Of a stretch of 64,000 nt of DNA, positions 22,881 through 34,790 are shown one piece after another. The notes below the pieces were generated by a model. It was not told the DNA's origin and made no database searches. It saw only the letters and a program-made list of their open reading frames with translations. This stretch comes from Rhinopithecus roxellana (Eukaryota; Chordata; Mammalia; Primates; Cercopithecidae): positions 82,480,563-82,544,562 of the forward strand of contig NC_044564.1 in NCBI RefSeq assembly GCF_007565055.1. The letters run 5' to 3'. Numbering within the stretch: the first letter of the stretch is position 1; each line of letters opens with the position of its first letter. Both the position numbers and the translations under genes were made by a program.

Positions 22881-24140
22881 GTATATGTTCCATGATTCAG
22901 TTGACCACTTCTTGATTAACATGCTTACTTAACATTGTTTCCTTTGCTATTAGTAGCAGTAGTATAGCAATGTGATCAATATTTTTGTGCACAAAGACTT
23001 CTTTAACTAAAAATATTTTAAAGGGAAAATTTTGTTTATTACTACTAAACTATTTTTCTTAGATCAAGTTTTTGTTTTCTTTTTTAGTGTAATGATATTT
23101 TATTTTTCAATATTTCCTTTAAGTTATATGTTAATGCCTTGTTCTCTGCCTTTCCAAGAACAATAAAACACTTCCTTATTTAGTGTTTTATTTATTTAGC
23201 TAGAATTTTCAGAAGAATAATAGATAATTCTGCCAGTTGAAGGCATAAGCCTGTTTTTAAAAAATAATCCCTGTTATTTTTTTTAACAAGGACTCTGTAG
23301 GATGGGAATAGACATTCCGAGTTCTTCAGAATTATGTAATTTTAGAAGCTATAATGCCTTATAGCAGGACATTCTTCTGCAAAACCAAAGCCTTAAAACA
23401 AATGTACAGATACAAAGAAGAAACATGTGCTGTTTTATCTTGTTTGGCAGAAGTTTTAGGTGTTTGACCAGCCATATATTTTCCTTTCCAAATTGGATCA
23501 AAATGTATTTCTGGATTTGATTTAGTCTGCTCCCAAACTGCCACAACAAAACTGCATCAAAGCTCTCTGACACCAAAGACATTTGCCTTTAACTTTGCTT
23601 TAGATTTGCCATCTTTCTTTTTGAATGTCAACTACGCGGAGTTTGACATGATTCCTAGAACTTAAGTATGGTATCATGAAGAAGAAACACCTTTTCTTCC
23701 TCAGTAAACTTCTAGATTTATTTTTAAAGTTTGTACTGTTTTAAAATATTCTATAAAACATTTGCTACAAATAAAATCTCCATGAAAAGGTGTTGCATTT
23801 TTGTGTTCTGTGTTCAATAGTAAAAAGATGTTCTTGGAATAGAAGGAATCCAGTAGCCTTCTTAAATCAATAGATAAACTTCCAGAGCTTAGCAAATTTG
23901 TTATATTTTATAAATCACCTCTTGAGTTAACTTTAATTTTAATGACAGCAAAATGTGATATGACTCTAAATCTTTCTATCTAGTAAAGGAAGAAGATCTT
24001 TCAGGAAATATTCACAATGCCACCAAAAAAATGAAACTATTAAGATTTAACTTTTTGTAAGCATTTAATTAGTAAATTCACATCATCTTATATCAAGTAC
24101 AATATTAAGAGCAACCTGCCCCCTCTTTCTTTTTTTTTTT
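22881..24140. other. Unassigned AT-rich stretch
   Basis: No gene or recognised repeat. It contains short T-runs and an old-looking 'tttagtgttttatttatttagc' segment, with nothing that assigns a family. Confidence 0.4.
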
Positions 24141-24640
24141 TTAATGTTCACAGCAGCTTTATTCATAATAGCTCCCAACTGAAAACACCACTAATATACA
24201 TTTACAGATGAATGGATAAGCAATTTGTAGAATATTCATGCAACGTACCAGTAAAAAAGAATAAACTACTTTTATATGTAATAGCATTGGTGAAGCTCCA
24301 AAACCTTCTAAGCAAAAAAAGCCAGACACAAAAGAATACCTGTTGTATGACTGCATTTACATGAAGTTTATAGAACAAACAAAACTAATCTATAGTGACA
24401 GATATCAGGTCAGCAGTTGCCTGAGAAGGGGCTGGAGTTTGATTGCAGAGTTATGAGAGAATGTGGTGGGGCCTGGGGAAAGAAGGGAAAGGCCGACAGA
24501 AGCATTACACAGGTTAACTACGGGGATGATTATATGGGTGTATATGTCATCAAAGTTCATTGAACTATACACTTAAAATAGGTACATTTTATTGTATGCA
24601 AAATATAGATCTATGATATAAAAAAAGAAAAAGAAAAACA
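24141..24640 (+). mobile_element. L1M 3' end
   Basis: 'gttcacagcagctttattcataatagctcccaactg', 'gatgaatggataagcaatttgtag', 'agccagacacaaaagaatacctg', 'atcaggtcagcagttgcctgag' and 'gaactatacacttaaaataggtac' follow an L1MB/L1MC ORF2 end and 3'UTR in order. It ends in an A-rich tail near 24620-24640. Heavily diverged and non-coding. Confidence 0.82.
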
Positions 24641-24989
24641 GACTCTCTCCTAGTTAAAAGTTTCAAAGTAGCATCTAGAAGGCCCATCTAACTTGGCATA
24701 AATGTGAAAAGCCTAGAGAGGATAGCAATTTCTTCCCTATGACTCTTATCTTCTTCTTTTTTTTTTTTTTTTAATTTAAGTTCTAGGGTACATGTGCATA
24801 ATGTGCAGGTCTGTTACGTATATATACTTGTGGCATGTTGGTGTGCTGCACCCATCAACTCATCAGCACCCATCAACTCGTCATTTACATCAGGTATAAC
24901 TCCCAATGCAATCCCTCCCCTCTGCCCCCTCCCCGTGATAGGCCCTGGTGTGTGATGTTCCCCTTCCGGAGTCCAAGTGATCTCATTGT

Positions 24990-25850
24990 TCAGTTCCCAC
25001 TTATGAGTGAGAACATGTGGCGTTTGGTTTTCTGTTCTTGCAATAGTTCGCTGAGAATGATGGTTTCCAGCGGCATCCATGTTCCTACAAAGGACACAAA
25101 CTTATCCTTTTTTATGGCTGCATAGTATTCCATGGTGTATATGTGCCACATTTTCTTAATCCAGACTGTCACTGATGGACATTTGGGTGGATTCCAAGTC
25201 TTTGCTATTGTGAATAGTGCCACAATAAACATACGTGTGCATGTGTCTTTATAGCAGCATGATTTATAATCCTTTGGGTATATACCCAGTAATGGGGTGG
25301 CTGGATCATATGGTACTTCTAGTTCTAGATCCTTGAGGAATCGCCATACTGTTTTCCATAATGGTTGAACTAGTTTACAATCCCACCAACAGTGTAAAAG
25401 TGTTCCTATTTCTCCACATCCTCTCCAGCACCAGTTGTTTCCTGACTTTTTAATGATTGCCATTCTAACTGGTGTGAGATGGTATCTCATTGTGGTTTTG
25501 ATTTGCATTTCTCTGATGGCCAGTGATGATGAGCATTTTTTCATGTGTCTGTTGGCTGTATGCATGTCTTCTTTGGAGAAATGTCTGTTCATATCCTTTG
25601 CCCACTTTTTGATGGGGTTGTTTGTTTTTTTCTTGTAAATTTGTTTGAGTTCTTTGTAGGTTCTGGATATTAGCCCTTTGTCAGATGAGTAGATTGCAAA
25701 AATGTTCTCCCATTCTGTAGGTTGCCTGTTCACTGTGATGGTAGTTTCTTTTGCTGTGCAGAAGCCCTTTAGTTTAATTAGATCCCATTTGTCAATTTTG
25801 GCTTTTGTTGCCGTTGCTTTTGGTGTTTTAGACATGAAGTCCTTGCCCAT
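24990..25850 (-). pseudogene. L1 ORF2 C-terminal remnant of the deleted L1
   Basis: An open stretch of 286 codons equals the ORF2 C-terminus (MGKDFMSKTPKA... to the normal stop), including the cysteine motif CWRGCGEIG...HCWWDC. Upstream it is cut by an in-frame TAG near 26000 ('gaaaattag' on the reverse strand, where Trp is expected). It has no function by itself. It belongs to the same dead copy as 26301-27458. Confidence 0.85.
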
Positions 25851-26300
25851 GCCTATGTCCTGAATGGTACTACCTAGGTTTTCTTCTAGGGTTTTTATAG
25901 TATTAGCTCTAACATTTAAGTCTCTAATCCATCTTGAATTAATTTTTGTATAAGGAGTAAGGAAAGGATCCAGTTTCAGCTTTCTACCTATAGCTAGCTA
26001 ATTTTCCCAGCACCATTTATTAAATAGGGAATCCTTTCCCCATTTCTTGTTTTTCTCATGTTTGTCAAAGATCAGATGGCTGTAGATGTGTGGTATTATT
26101 TCTGAGGACTCTGTTCTGTTCCATTGGTCTATATGTCTGTTTTGGTACCAGTACTATGCTGTTTTGGTTACTGTAGCCTTGTAGTATATTTTGAAGTCGG
26201 GTAGCGTGATGCCTCCAGCTTTGTTCTTTTGACTTAGGATTGTCTTGGCAATGCGGGCTCTTTTTTGGTTCCATATGAACTTTAAAGCAGTTTTTTCCAA

Positions 26301-27458
26301 TTATGTGAAGAAACTCATTGGTAGCTTGATGGGGATGGCATTGAATCTGTAAACTACCTTGGGCAGTATGGCCATTTTCACGATATTGATTCTTCCTATC
26401 CATGAGCATGGTATGTTCTTCCATTTGTTTTTGTCCTCTTTTATTTCACTGGGCAGTGGTTTGTAGTTCTCCTTGAAGAGGTGCTTTACATCCCTTGTAA
26501 GTTGGATTCCTAGGTATTTTATTTTCTTTGAAGGAATTGTGAATGGAAGTTCATTCATGATTTGGCTCTCTGTTTGTCTGTTACTGGTGTATAAGAATAC
26601 TTGTGTTTTTTGCACATTAATTTTGTATCCTGAGACTTTGCTGAAGTTGCTTATCAGCTTAAGGAGATTTTGGGCTGAGACGATGGGGTTTTCTAAATAT
26701 ACAACCATGTCATCTGCAAACAGGGACAACTTGACTTCTTTTTTTCCTAACTGAATACCCTTGATTTCTTTCTCTTGCCTGATTGCCCTAGCCAGAACTT
26801 CCAACACTATGTTGAATAGGAGTGGTGAGAGAGGGCATCCCTGTCTTGTGCCAGTTTTCAAAGGGAATTTTTCCAGTTTTTGCCCATTCAGTATGATATT
26901 GGCTGTGGGTTTGTCATAATTAGCTCTTATTATTTTGAGATACTTTCCATCAATACCGAATTTATTGAGCATTTTTAGCATGAAGGGCTGTTGAATTTTG
27001 TCAAAGGCCTTTTCTGCATCTATTGAGATAATCATATGGTTTTTGTCTTTGGTTCTGTTTATACGCTGGATTACATTTATTGATTTGCGTATGTTGAACC
27101 AGCCTTGCATCCCAGGGATGAAGCCCACTTGATCATGGTGGATAAGCTTTTTGATGTGCTGCTGAATCCGGTTTGCCAGTATTTTACTGAGGATTTTTGC
27201 ATCGATGTTCATCAGGGATATTGGTATAAAATTCTCTTTTTTTGTTGTGTCTCTGCCAGGCTTTGGTATCAGGATGATGTTGGCCTCATAAAATGAGTTA
27301 GGGAGGATTCCCTCTTTTTCTATTGATTGGAATAGTTTCAGAAGGAATGGTACCAGCTCCTCCTTGTAACTCCAGTAGAATTCAGCTGTGAATCCATCTG
27401 GTCCTGGACTTGTTTTGGTTGGTAGGCTATTAATTATTGCCTCAATTTCAGAGTCCAC
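26301..27458 (-). pseudogene. L1 ORF2 reverse-transcriptase-domain remnant of the deleted L1
   Basis: A 385-codon open stretch covers the RT core: KTSPGPDGFTAEFY, the GFIPGMQGWFNIRKS segment, and LFADDMVVYLE with the catalytic aspartate pair. A TAA immediately downstream (PMSFFT-stop, near 26298-26300) ends it. Upstream, the frame meets the deletion junction at about 27515, so the endonuclease domain and the start codon are absent. Not functional. Confidence 0.85.
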
Positions 27459-27515
27459 TATTGGTCTATTCAGGGATTCAGTTTCTTCCTGGTTTAGTCT
27501 TGGGAGAGTGTAAGT

Positions 27516-28278
27516 CTTCCCCTAGTGGAGGATGTCTCTCAGTTAGGCTACTCAGGGGTCAGGGACCCACTTGAGCAGCCAGTCTGTCCGTTCTCAGATC
27601 TCAACCTCCATGTTGGGAGATCCACTGCTCTCTTCAAAGCTGTCAGACAGAGTCATTTGTGTCTGCAGAGGTTTCTGCTGCTTTCTTTTTTTTGTTGTTG
27701 TTGTTGTTGTTGTTTAGCTGTACCCTGTCCCCAGAGGTGGAGTCTACAGAGACTGGCAGGCCTCCTTGAGCTGCTGTGAGCTCCACCCAGTTCGATCTTC
27801 CCAGGGATTTGTTTACCTACTTAAGCCTCAGCAATGGCGGGTGCCCCTCCCCCAGCTTCGCTGCTGCCTTGCAGTTAGATCGCAGACTGCTGTGCTAGCA
27901 ATGAGGAAGGCTCCGTGGGCGTGGGACCCTCCCATCCAGGTGTGGGATATAATCTCCTGGTGTGCCCGTTTGCTTAAAGCGCAGTATTGGGGTGGGAGTT
28001 ACACGATTTTCCAGGTGTTGTGTGTCTCAGTTCCCCTGGCTAGGAAAAGGGAATCCCTTCCCCCTTGCACTTCCCAGGTGAGGCGATGCCTCGCCCTGCT
28101 TCAGCTCTCGCTGGTCGGGCTGCAATAGCTGACCAGCACTGATTGTCCGGCACTCCCTAGTGAGATAAACCCAGTACCTCAGTTGAAAATGCAGAAATCA
28201 CCTGTCTTCTGTGTCACTCACGCTGGGAGCTGGAGACTTGAGCTGTTCCTATTCGGCCATCTTGCTCCGCACCCCCCC
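27516..28278 (-). promoter_or_regulatory. L1 5'UTR remnant with (TTG)n insertion
   Basis: About 760 bases of L1 5'UTR starting at the L1 5' end, with the YY1-type site preserved ('cggccatcttgctccg' on the + strand at about 28254-28269). A short T-run plus seven TTG/GTT units (27684-27714) replaces the single 'gttg' present at the equivalent place in the 16.7-kb copy. If it still initiates transcription, the RNA would run straight into the mid-ORF2 segment. Confidence 0.75.
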
Positions 28279-31089
28279 TTTCTTTTTAATGAGAACTTGG
28301 AGCTATGTCCAAGAGTGCATTCCTTGACTTTATGCACCGAGTTGAACATTAAATAATGTGGATCTTAGCTCTGCCTTTCCTTGGGAGTTGATGTTAAAAT
28401 TATAATATTTCAGCAAGGACATTGTAAACAATAGAAGGAAGATATTTATGTTTATTCTGAGCATTTTTATTTGATTATACATGCATAAGTCAATATTATT
28501 TTCAGATATTACAATGATTTTTGTTATAAGATATACTTAATTTAGGATAAATTAATCTATTAAAGTTACTTTTACTTATCTCAAAACTATTTTTAATGAA
28601 TATTATGGGCATTTTGATAGAAATTGATATATATCATATATGTATAATTTGTGTATTTCTACATATGTAGAGAATACAAGATTTCCAAAAGCATTGTGTA
28701 TTAAAAATGAGAATATATTATATTAGTTAAGAACGGACTATAGAAACAGATGAGTTAAGTTTGTGTCCAAGCATTGCATTTAGAAACTCCAGGACTGGAA
28801 CAATCACTGCACAGTTTTGTTGTTTGATCTCCTTAGGTATGTATTTTCAGCAATAATTTTATATCTCTAATAATATTATTGTGGTTTAAACATGATATTA
28901 TATATAAAATTGTTGTCGTTATGCTTGTAACAGAATGAAGTCTTAGTAAATATTATCTGTCATAGAGTTTAGTTTGTTTCCTGATGCTTATTTCTTTTAA
29001 ATATATCCTTCTGTATATTTCAGCCTTTTAAGAAAATAAATACCCATTTTAAGCTATTTTCCCTTTTTGTATCAATCATTGCATGAACTGAGAGTGGCTT
29101 CATTTTTACCTATAACTTTTTCAATAGATTATGCTCAATAATATAATATTGTTGAATTTTGATTGGTACAGAAAGGACTTTCATGTTTGGAAAATATTCA
29201 CTTCCTCAAGGCTGTGGTGCTCTAAAGAGTTATTTGAAGGAATATGTTTGTAAAGATTTTAAAATTGTAGATGTTTTTAATGCTTTTAAGCACTTTAGAA
29301 GTCAGAACTGTATGCATTATGCATTAATTTTGGTGATTTTTACCTTATTTTCTCTGGAATCCCCCTTGTTAAAGGTAAAAAAATCATCAAACTATTAGTT
29401 ACTGGCTAACCACTTTTTTTAAACACTTGTAAGGATTTTTTGTAACATACCCACTTTTTGTTTCAATTCTATTTTTATAAAGGCAAACATATAACATAAA
29501 ACAGAATTTCTCCCATTAAACTGAGTGAAATAAATTTCAGTACTTGTTCTCTAGTCCTCAGCTGCTCAATGATATCTGTTTTGTTTGCCTTTTCAGTGAA
29601 TCTCCTGAATAATCTTTTTTTTTTTTTTTCTTATGCCCTACTGATACAGAGTGGAATTGCTTTCCCCTGGCTTTAATTCTGATTTGCCTTGGGTTCATCG
29701 ATTTTTTCATGTATTCTGCCTTCCCCTTTAATGCTGCTATTAATACTTCCTTGAGTTACTTTCATGCCAGGTAACATGTATTGATGGTTTATTGTAAGCT
29801 ACCTATGTACTATCACAAAATCCAATTAAATGTGTGGTCATTTACTCTCCAAAGTCCCTTTTCTGTATCAGTACATGACAAATTGTGCATCGTTCTTTCA
29901 AAAGCACTTATTTTTTCTCTGCCTGGAGGAATTCTAATACAATCATTAACCTACAAGTTAGGGATTGCTGCTATGTTTTTAAGTTGCCGTAGTAAGCTGA
30001 GTCTATATGTCTTAAATACTGCCATAATGTGATTCTTGGAGCAGTTGTGTTTTTTGATCGAAGTTACAAGTAACTGTATTACTTTCCTAGTCAATTTTAA
30101 TTATTTGACATTGTATCACCATGAAGCAAAAACAACAGAAACAAAATTTACCCAAAATATTGATTTCAGCTGTCACAGAAATAGAAGCCACATCTAAAAA
30201 GAGTATTACTGTTCTTTCTGTTTGAAATATTTTCAAGAAATCTATCTTGGTGACAAAATTGCAATAGAACTAGAGTCTTTGTTTGGGACTATTACTGAAA
30301 GCTGAGGGCTAAATGAGTGCAAGTCAATGGCAAAATTAGGAAGTCAAAAATTACCTCATGATTTAACTTGACATTCACTCTCTGTCATCTCTCATCATGA
30401 TTAAAAACTCTAAATCCTGATAAACCAGTAGATTATGGTTCAGTATAAATATATGCCTAAAGGATACTGAAGGATTTATTTACATATTATTTGTATGTAT
30501 AATAATTTTTAAATTTATAAATATGTAATAGTAAATTATCAAAATGTATAGAAAGGCATATCTAAATATTGTAATAATCTGTACTTACATATACAAATAA
30601 AAAAGTATGTGCTTATCTAAATAAAATCACGATTTGTATTTTCAGCTTTGGTACCACATTTCCTGAATATTCACTTAACCTGAAAACTATTTTGGGCTGG
30701 GGACGAATGAACCTCTTTTGCCTTCTGTTTTCCTTTGAGTTCTATTTTACTTTGATCTTGGCAATCCAAAAGAGGATATCTTTGCTTTTCAAAGTAAATT
30801 TTGCACCAGATTCATCTTACTATATAGACAGCAAGAGATAAGTAATCCAAAATGAAGACAAAGAGGGTGAGGTAATAGTAAACAAGAACGCTGCATTACT
30901 AAAATGTTACTATGCAAAAGACATTTCTGTTTATGTATAATTAAAAATAAATTAGCCCTAGAGCATCCAATGAAAACCCTGTTTCCCAGAGTTACTTAGT
31001 GTAGCATCTTTTATCCTAACTCCTGGGAACCACTTTTCAACCACATTTGTATTATAGTTAGATTTATTTGCTACAGTCTTCATTTCACC
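28279..31089. other. Unassigned AT-rich stretch
   Basis: About 2.8 kb with no recognisable gene. Homopolymer T-runs occur at 29613-29628. Open frames such as 29159-29398 and 29781-30032 are short, AT-driven and without family resemblance. I could not name any repeat here, though very old L1/L2 cannot be excluded. Confidence 0.4.
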
Positions 31090-31820
31090 TTGAGATACTC
31101 CAAAATATTGGCAGATTTTTAAAAAAATTTGTAAAGCATTAAATTCATTACTTGTGTTATCGAGATTTATGGGTTTTGGTAAATGCTTACTCTACCACCC
31201 TCACAGCACTGCACAGAACCATTCAATCACTGTAAAACTTCCTCTCTACAGCCCCTGGCAGTGAATTCCTTGACCCTTCTCCAACTCCTGACAGATACAG
31301 ATATATTTTCTATCCCTAGGATTTTGGTATTTGTATAGTGGTGTCTCATGTGTTTTAATTTGCATTTCTCTAATGACTAATAATAATAATCTTTATCATT
31401 TTTTGACAATCTTATTTGCCATCCATATGACTTCTTTTACTAACTGCCTGTTCACATCTTTTTTTTTTTTTTTTTCATTTATTAATTGGGTTGTTGTACG
31501 TCTTATGGATGTATTTAAGAGCTCTCTAAAAATTCTGGATACAAATTTTTTTATCAGACGTGGGACTTGCAAATGTTTTCTTCCCATTTGAGGCGTGTCT
31601 TTGAAGTTCTTTCCCAATATATTTTGCAGAGTGTTTTTTTTTTTATTATTTTCTTCAATTCCAATTCATTCAATTTTTTTTCTCTTTCTCTTGGATGGTA
31701 CTTTTAGTGTCATATATAAAAACTCATCACTAAAACCAATGTCGTGTATATTGTTATGTTTATTTTCTTCTAGAAATATAAACATTGTATATTCTGCATG
31801 TAGATCTAAGATACATGTTA

Positions 31821-32222
31821 TGTTTTGTTATGAATTAACTGTGTCCCCCCAAAATCATATGTTGAAGCCCTAATCTCCCATACATCCAAATGGAATGCAT
31901 TTGGAGATAAGGACTTTAAACAAGTAATTGGTTAAAATGAGGCTCTTACGGTGGACCCTAATCTAATCTGGCTGGTATCCATATGGAAAACAGAAATTTG
32001 GACACACAAGAGACACCAGGGATGTGCATGCACAGAGGCACAACCATGTGAGAAGGCAGCTAGAGGGGGTCTATCTGCAAGTAAAGGAGAGAAGACTCAG
32101 AAGAAACCAGGTCTGTTGACACTTTAATTGTGGACTTTCAGAAATGTAAGAAAATAAATTTCTGTTGTTGAAGCCACCTAACTCATGGTATTTGGTTAAG
32201 GCAACCTCAGCAAACAAATACA
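31821..32222 (+). mobile_element. MLT1-type MaLR LTR
   Basis: 'gaattaactgtgtccccccaaaatcatatgttgaagcc' at the start, then 'catttggagataagg', 'gacaccagggatgtgcatgcacag', 'gaaggcagctagag', 'ctcagaagaaacc', 'aataaatttctgttgttgaagccacc' and the end 'caaacaaataca' are the MLT1A/MST-like LTR in + orientation. It is a solo LTR in the reverse-strand L1M. The TSD was not resolved. Confidence 0.85.
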
Positions 32223-32414
32223 TATACTCTATGCAAACACGTTTTATACAAGTTGTGAGATATATGTTGAGATTGATAATTTTTGCATATGGACATCCAC
32301 TTGTTCCAACAAAATTTATTGCAAAGACAATCCTTTCTTCATGAAACTGACTTTGAGCTTTTATCAAAAATCAGTTGCCTATATCTTTGTATCTATTTTT
32401 GAGTTCTTCTTTTG

Positions 32415-32600
32415 TTTTTTTCTTTTTCAACTTTTATTTTAGATTCAGGGAGCACATGTGCAAGTTGGTTATATGGGTATATTGTGTGATGCTGAGGTTT
32501 GGGGTAAAATCGATTACCCAGTACATTGTTTTTCAACCCTTGCCTCCCCGCCTTGTCCCCTCTAGTAATCCTCGGTATCTATTAAACTTTCCTTTCTTTT
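32415..32600 (-). mobile_element. L1 3' end, 5'-truncated, antisense
   Basis: 'caacttttattttagattcagggagcacatgtgcaagttgg' and 'gattacccagtacattgtt' are the antisense 3'UTR of an intermediate-age L1 (L1PB/L1MA-like). A T-rich tail lies at about 32406-32428. It interrupts the L1M. Confidence 0.65.
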
Positions 32601-32905
32601 CATTAATATTTTTGTCATTTGCCAATACCACACTGTTTTTATTATTCTATCATTATGATAATTTTTAAATTGATTTATGTGAATCCTTCAACTTTGTTCT
32701 TCAAACTAAAAATTATCTTGGTTATTCTAGTGACTTTTCATATAAACGTTAAACTCTGCTTGTTAATATCTGTAAAAACATTATGAAGATTTTGATTGTA
32801 AGTGTCTTGATATCTATAGATCAAACTGGAGAAATGTTAATACCTTAGCAATACTGCGTCCTACAGTTAATATGGATATATGATATTTAAAATTATATAA
32901 GTAGT

Positions 32906-33745
32906 TTGTCTTATATTTTCATCTTTCTATCATTGATCTAGAATCTAAGAATCCAGGCTTAGTTTCTGACTAACAGCTAATCTTTGAGAATTCTTTTACA
33001 AAAGAAAATAAATACATATTTTATCAGTAGATTATTTTAATATGTCTATATAATAATTATCAGTGTTTGGACAGTTTTAATGTTTCTTTTCCAACATTTA
33101 TGAATATCATGTCTAAAGAAAATTGATGAAGAATAAATAAATTTCTCAGAAAGCATGTCAAAATTTGCCATCAACCATTGGTGTGAAACATCTCATCACA
33201 ATGAAAAGCAGTGATTACAAATCTACTGATGAACTATTAGCATTTATTTTAAAATTATTTATTCAAGTGTGATATTTATCAAGTTATCTCCATTTTTACT
33301 TTGTCTTGACCAAACTTTAGTAGGCTTCTTTCCTGCTCATAGATCTTGAACTTCAGGTTGCGCCCAAGCCTGAGCAAGCAGTAAAATAAGGAGTGTGCCC
33401 TCTTAGGTCATCCCCAGAATCTACTAACCAGAGTAGAACACATTCTTGCTGAAGGTTGCCAATTGTTCAGTCTGTATACGCACCATCATCTTTCCAACAT
33501 CCTCTTTCTCACTTCTTACCCCTCCGGTTACAGGAAAACCTTTGCCGGTTTGATTCTGAGATACTTACAGTTCCTGAGTTAGAATTGTTCTTATGAGAAT
33601 CTTCTTTCTATATGAAGTGCCACATTATGTAATCTGGATTTATTTTTATTTGACAATATAATTGTACCAATGACAAAAATATATGCAGCTCATGGTGTAA
33701 TAATGTATTATTCATTGACATAAGACTTTTATAAAAAAGGAAACT
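32906..33745. other. Unassigned AT-rich stretch
   Basis: No gene or recognised repeat in about 840 bases. Confidence 0.35.
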
Positions 33746-34048
33746 GGGCAGGACGCGGTGGCTCGCGCCTGTAATCCCAGCACTTTGGGAGGCCGAGACG
33801 GGTGGATCACGAGGTCAGGAAATTGAGACCCTATTGGCTAACACGGTGCAACCCCGTCTCTACCAAAAATACAAAAAAAATTAGCTGGGCGTGGTGGCGG
33901 GCGCTTGTAGTACCAGCTACTCGAGAGGTTGAGGCAGGAGAATGGCGTGAACCCGGGAGGTGGCGCTTGCAGGGAACTGAGATGGCACCACTGCACTCCA
34001 GCCTGGGCAACAGAGCAAGACTCCATCTCAAAAAAAAAAAAAAAAAAA
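33746..34048 (+). mobile_element. Alu, forward orientation (AluY/S-like)
   Basis: Full dimer from 'gggcaggacgcggtggctcg' to 'gcaagactccatctc' with an A-tail of about 19. Several private changes ('gaccctattggctaac', 'cgcttgcagggaactgag') mark it as moderately old. A TSD directly next to the element is not clear: 'aagactttt' at 33723-33731 and 'aagacttt' after the tail are similar but do not abut the 5' end. Confidence 0.93.
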
Positions 34049-34543
34049 GACTTTGAAATAGATTATACTCATATTTTATATCCTGATTTCAGGCACATGC
34101 TAAGAGGTGCTGCTCATCTTTAATGTTTTGGTTCTGTTTAAAGCAGAATTTCACAAATAATTTAATATCTTTACTTTTATATCACTATAATTACATGACT
34201 CACAAACAGTATTTATTAATTCCATTAATCTTTTTCATTCAAATCATCAATTTAAGTACAGTGGTAGGAAGTTTTGGCTTTTTTATATCAAAGAAAATGT
34301 TTGACATTAATTTTATGGTTGTTTCAAATTCAGTAAAGTTTAATTTGAAAGAAGGGGCATTTGGGTTAAAGTGATGATACACTGGTAAAATTTGGCAGGA
34401 AATCATGTTGTGGTAAATAAAAATCATAATAAGAAACAAGATAGCTTAATAGTGAGGTGAAATATCCTGTCATCTGAAATAGAAACTGTGGTTTTCAAAA
34501 TCCACATATGCATATGTACACCACACACACACAGATACATATT

Positions 34544-34790
34544 TTAGAGCAGAGTTGGCCAACTTTTTCTGTAGAAAGCAAAAATACATAAATGAATGAG
34601 CATGGATATATTTCAATAAAAACATATTTGCATACACTGATTTTAAACTTTATATAATTGTAAATGTCACGAAATATTTTTTTTTTCCATTTCAAATGAT
34701 TTTAAAATGTGAAAACCATTTTTAGCTCATGGGCTACACTAAAACAGGTGGTGTGCCAGATTTGGTATGTAGGTCTACTTTTTTGGATTC
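34544..34790 (+). mobile_element. hAT-Charlie-type DNA transposon relic
   Basis: 'gagttggccaactttttctgtagaaagc', 'aaatgaatgagcatggatatatttcaataaaa', 'cattttcagctcatgggctacac'-like and 'caggtggtgtgccagatttgg' follow the MER5/Charlie1-type nonautonomous hAT consensus. Non-coding. Identified by eye from landmark phrases only. Confidence 0.6.

Larger units (their letters stand above)
24757..28278 (-). mobile_element. L1PA, reverse strand, with large internal deletion (5'UTR joined to mid-ORF2)
   Basis: The T-run 24757-24772 (A-tail), 3'UTR and the 3' part of ORF2 are followed at about 27515-27518 by a direct jump into 5'UTR sequence ('gtaagt' then 'cttcccctagtgg'). The 5'UTR then runs to the L1 start, with the 'gcggagcaagatggcc' landmark, at about 28278. 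Compared with the full-length copy at 16670-22869, about 2.67 kb (its 19454-22126) is missing: the ORF2 N-terminal half, all of ORF1 and part of the 5'UTR. The flanks are T-rich, so no TSD can be read with certainty. Confidence 0.93.
31090..32905 (-). mobile_element. Old L1 (L1M), reverse strand, host of two later insertions
   Basis: Consecutive antisense L1 segments: 31330-31800 (ORF2 C-terminus, 'ttgcatttctctaatgac', 'ttaactgcctgttcacatc'-like), 32230-32405 ('ttgcatatggacatccacttgttcc', 'ttattgcaaagacaatcctttc') and 32606-32905 ('gccaataccacactgttt', 'ccttcaactttgttcttc', 'atctatagatcaaactgg'). They follow L1 order once the MLT1 LTR (31821-32222) and a younger L1 end (32415-32600) are removed. 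31090-31330 ('cccctggcagtgaattcc') is probably an even older L1 end. Confidence 0.72.

Noticed and set aside
22034..22932. Frames of 65-108 codons in the L1 5'UTR on the + strand, including the place where a primate antisense L1 ORF (ORF0) might be expected
   Set aside because: I could not match any of them to an ORF0-like peptide with confidence. The CpG-rich 5'UTR gives long chance frames on both strands.
27508..27520. Spliced-L1 origin for the 5'UTR/ORF2 junction
   Set aside because: Against the full-length copy, the missing segment does not begin with GT or end with AG, and three bases at the joint match neither side.
33723..34058. 'aagactttt' / 'aagacttt' as the TSD of the Alu at 33746
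   Set aside because: The left copy ends 14 bases before the Alu start, and the match is short. It could be chance in AT-rich DNA.
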